From Leifsonia sp. EB41 (GTDB lineage Bacteria > Actinomycetota > Actinomycetes > Actinomycetales > Microbacteriaceae): a stretch of 64,000 bases of DNA. Shown one piece after another: positions 63,653-64,000 of the stretch. The first letter of the stretch is position 1; each line of letters begins with the position of its first letter. The stretch lies in NCBI RefSeq assembly GCF_041262565.1, contig NZ_JBGCCJ010000001.1, positions 1,674,001-1,738,000 of the forward strand, written 5' to 3'. Both the position numbers and the translations under genes were made by a program. A model generated the notes under the pieces. That model ran no database searches. It was not told the DNA's origin and worked only from the letters and a program-made list of their open reading frames with translations.

Positions 63653-64000
63653 TCAGGCGCTCCAGAGCGCGGGGACGAGCACCCAGAGCACCTCGGCGCC
63701 GTCGTCGGTGAGCACGCGCCAGCTGTGCGGCTCGTGGCCGCTGAAGGTGAGGCTGTCCCCGGGGCCGAGCTGCCACTCCCGGTCGGAGAAGCGCACCTCG
63801 ATCTCGCCGCGCAGGACGTGGAGCACGTCGACGTCCGCGGCCACCGCGTAGAGCTCCTCGCCGCCGTGGCCCCCGGTCCGGATGACGGAGCGGATGACCT
63901 GGACCCGCGACTCCGTGCGCGGCGAGAGCAGGCGCTCCTCCGTCTCCACGCCGCCGAGGTTGACCTTCGCGCCGGTGCCCGCGGGGACGAGCTGGACGTC
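63653..64000 (-). CDS. Cupin-domain protein, truncated by window edge
   Basis: The frame stays open to the last base of the window, so the N-terminus is missing. The visible 115 residues hold a cupin: GGHGGEELYAVAADVDVLHVLRGEIEVRF (first cupin motif) and LGPGDSLTFSGHEPHSWRV (second). Such a C-terminal cupin often follows an XRE helix-turn-helix domain in regulators. A GTG at 63949 is in frame but interior to the conserved region. Confidence 0.7.
   Translation of the reverse strand, partial: DVQLVPAGTGAKVNLGGVETEERLLSPRTESRVQVIRSVIRTGGHGGEELYAVAADVDVLHVLRGEIEVRFSDREWQLGPGDSLTFSGHEPHSWRVLTDDGAEVLWVLVPALWSA

Overview
The window comes from a high-GC (roughly 70% by eye) Gram-positive actinobacterium. 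Family-level gene content (SRAP protein, actinobacterial-style acyl-CoA oxidase, PspA without a psp cluster, ABC sugar importers without their own ATPase) and dense ATGA/GTGA/TGATG gene overlaps fit Microbacteriaceae (Leifsonia-like). That placement is an inference; no rRNA or tRNA gene is present. No CRISPR array, insertion sequence, integrase or phage gene was seen.

Layout. 1-3.3 kb: the 3' part of a membrane glycosyltransferase, a multi-pass membrane protein and a SRAP/YedK-type protein. 3.4-26.6 kb: a large exopolysaccharide (EPS) locus. It holds a priming sugar-phosphate transferase (frameshifted), several GT4 and GT2 glycosyltransferases, a secreted beta-helix protein, a low-molecular-weight tyrosine phosphatase, a Wzz/BY-kinase-type chain-length protein, a Wzx flippase and a Wzy polymerase. 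It also holds a 1584-aa secreted beta-propeller/LamG/PKD protein, a membrane-anchored Ig-like protein, a CDP-alcohol phosphatidyltransferase and a TagD-like cytidylyltransferase. Five of its intergenic regions carry an exact TGAG-N5-CTCA palindrome and two more carry one-mismatch versions, so the locus looks like one regulon under an unidentified regulator. 26.6-31.7 kb: housekeeping genes (proline iminopeptidase with an unusual acidic tail, malate dehydrogenase, acyl-CoA oxidase, a hexapeptide-repeat protein).

31.9-40.4 kb: a sugar catabolic operon on the minus strand (GH4, SIS isomerase, ABC binding protein and two permeases, GH3) with a divergent DeoR regulator. 40.4-47.5 kb: RecQ, an EamA exporter, an amino-acid permease, and an MFS drug transporter with a MarR regulator. 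47.6-59.5 kb: an alpha-galactoside island (secreted GH27, cytoplasmic GH36, ABC importer, divergent AraC regulator, and a 1128-aa DUF5107-like/TPR protein). A 13-bp sequence is shared by the araC/ABC intergenic region and the promoter region of the DUF5107 gene. 59.6-64 kb: cell-envelope genes (L,D-transpeptidase, Ig-like secreted protein, a PspA operon behind a 22-bp palindrome), a protein with an Ada-like Cys motif, and a truncated cupin protein.

How the parts fit: EPS precursors would be primed on the membrane by the sugar-phosphate transferase, extended by the GTs, flipped by Wzx and polymerised by Wzy under control of the BY-kinase and phosphatase. The secreted beta-helix and PKD/LamG proteins would then trim or hold the polymer. 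The two glycoside islands import and break down alpha-galactosides and related oligosaccharides; both lack an ABC ATPase and presumably share one encoded elsewhere.
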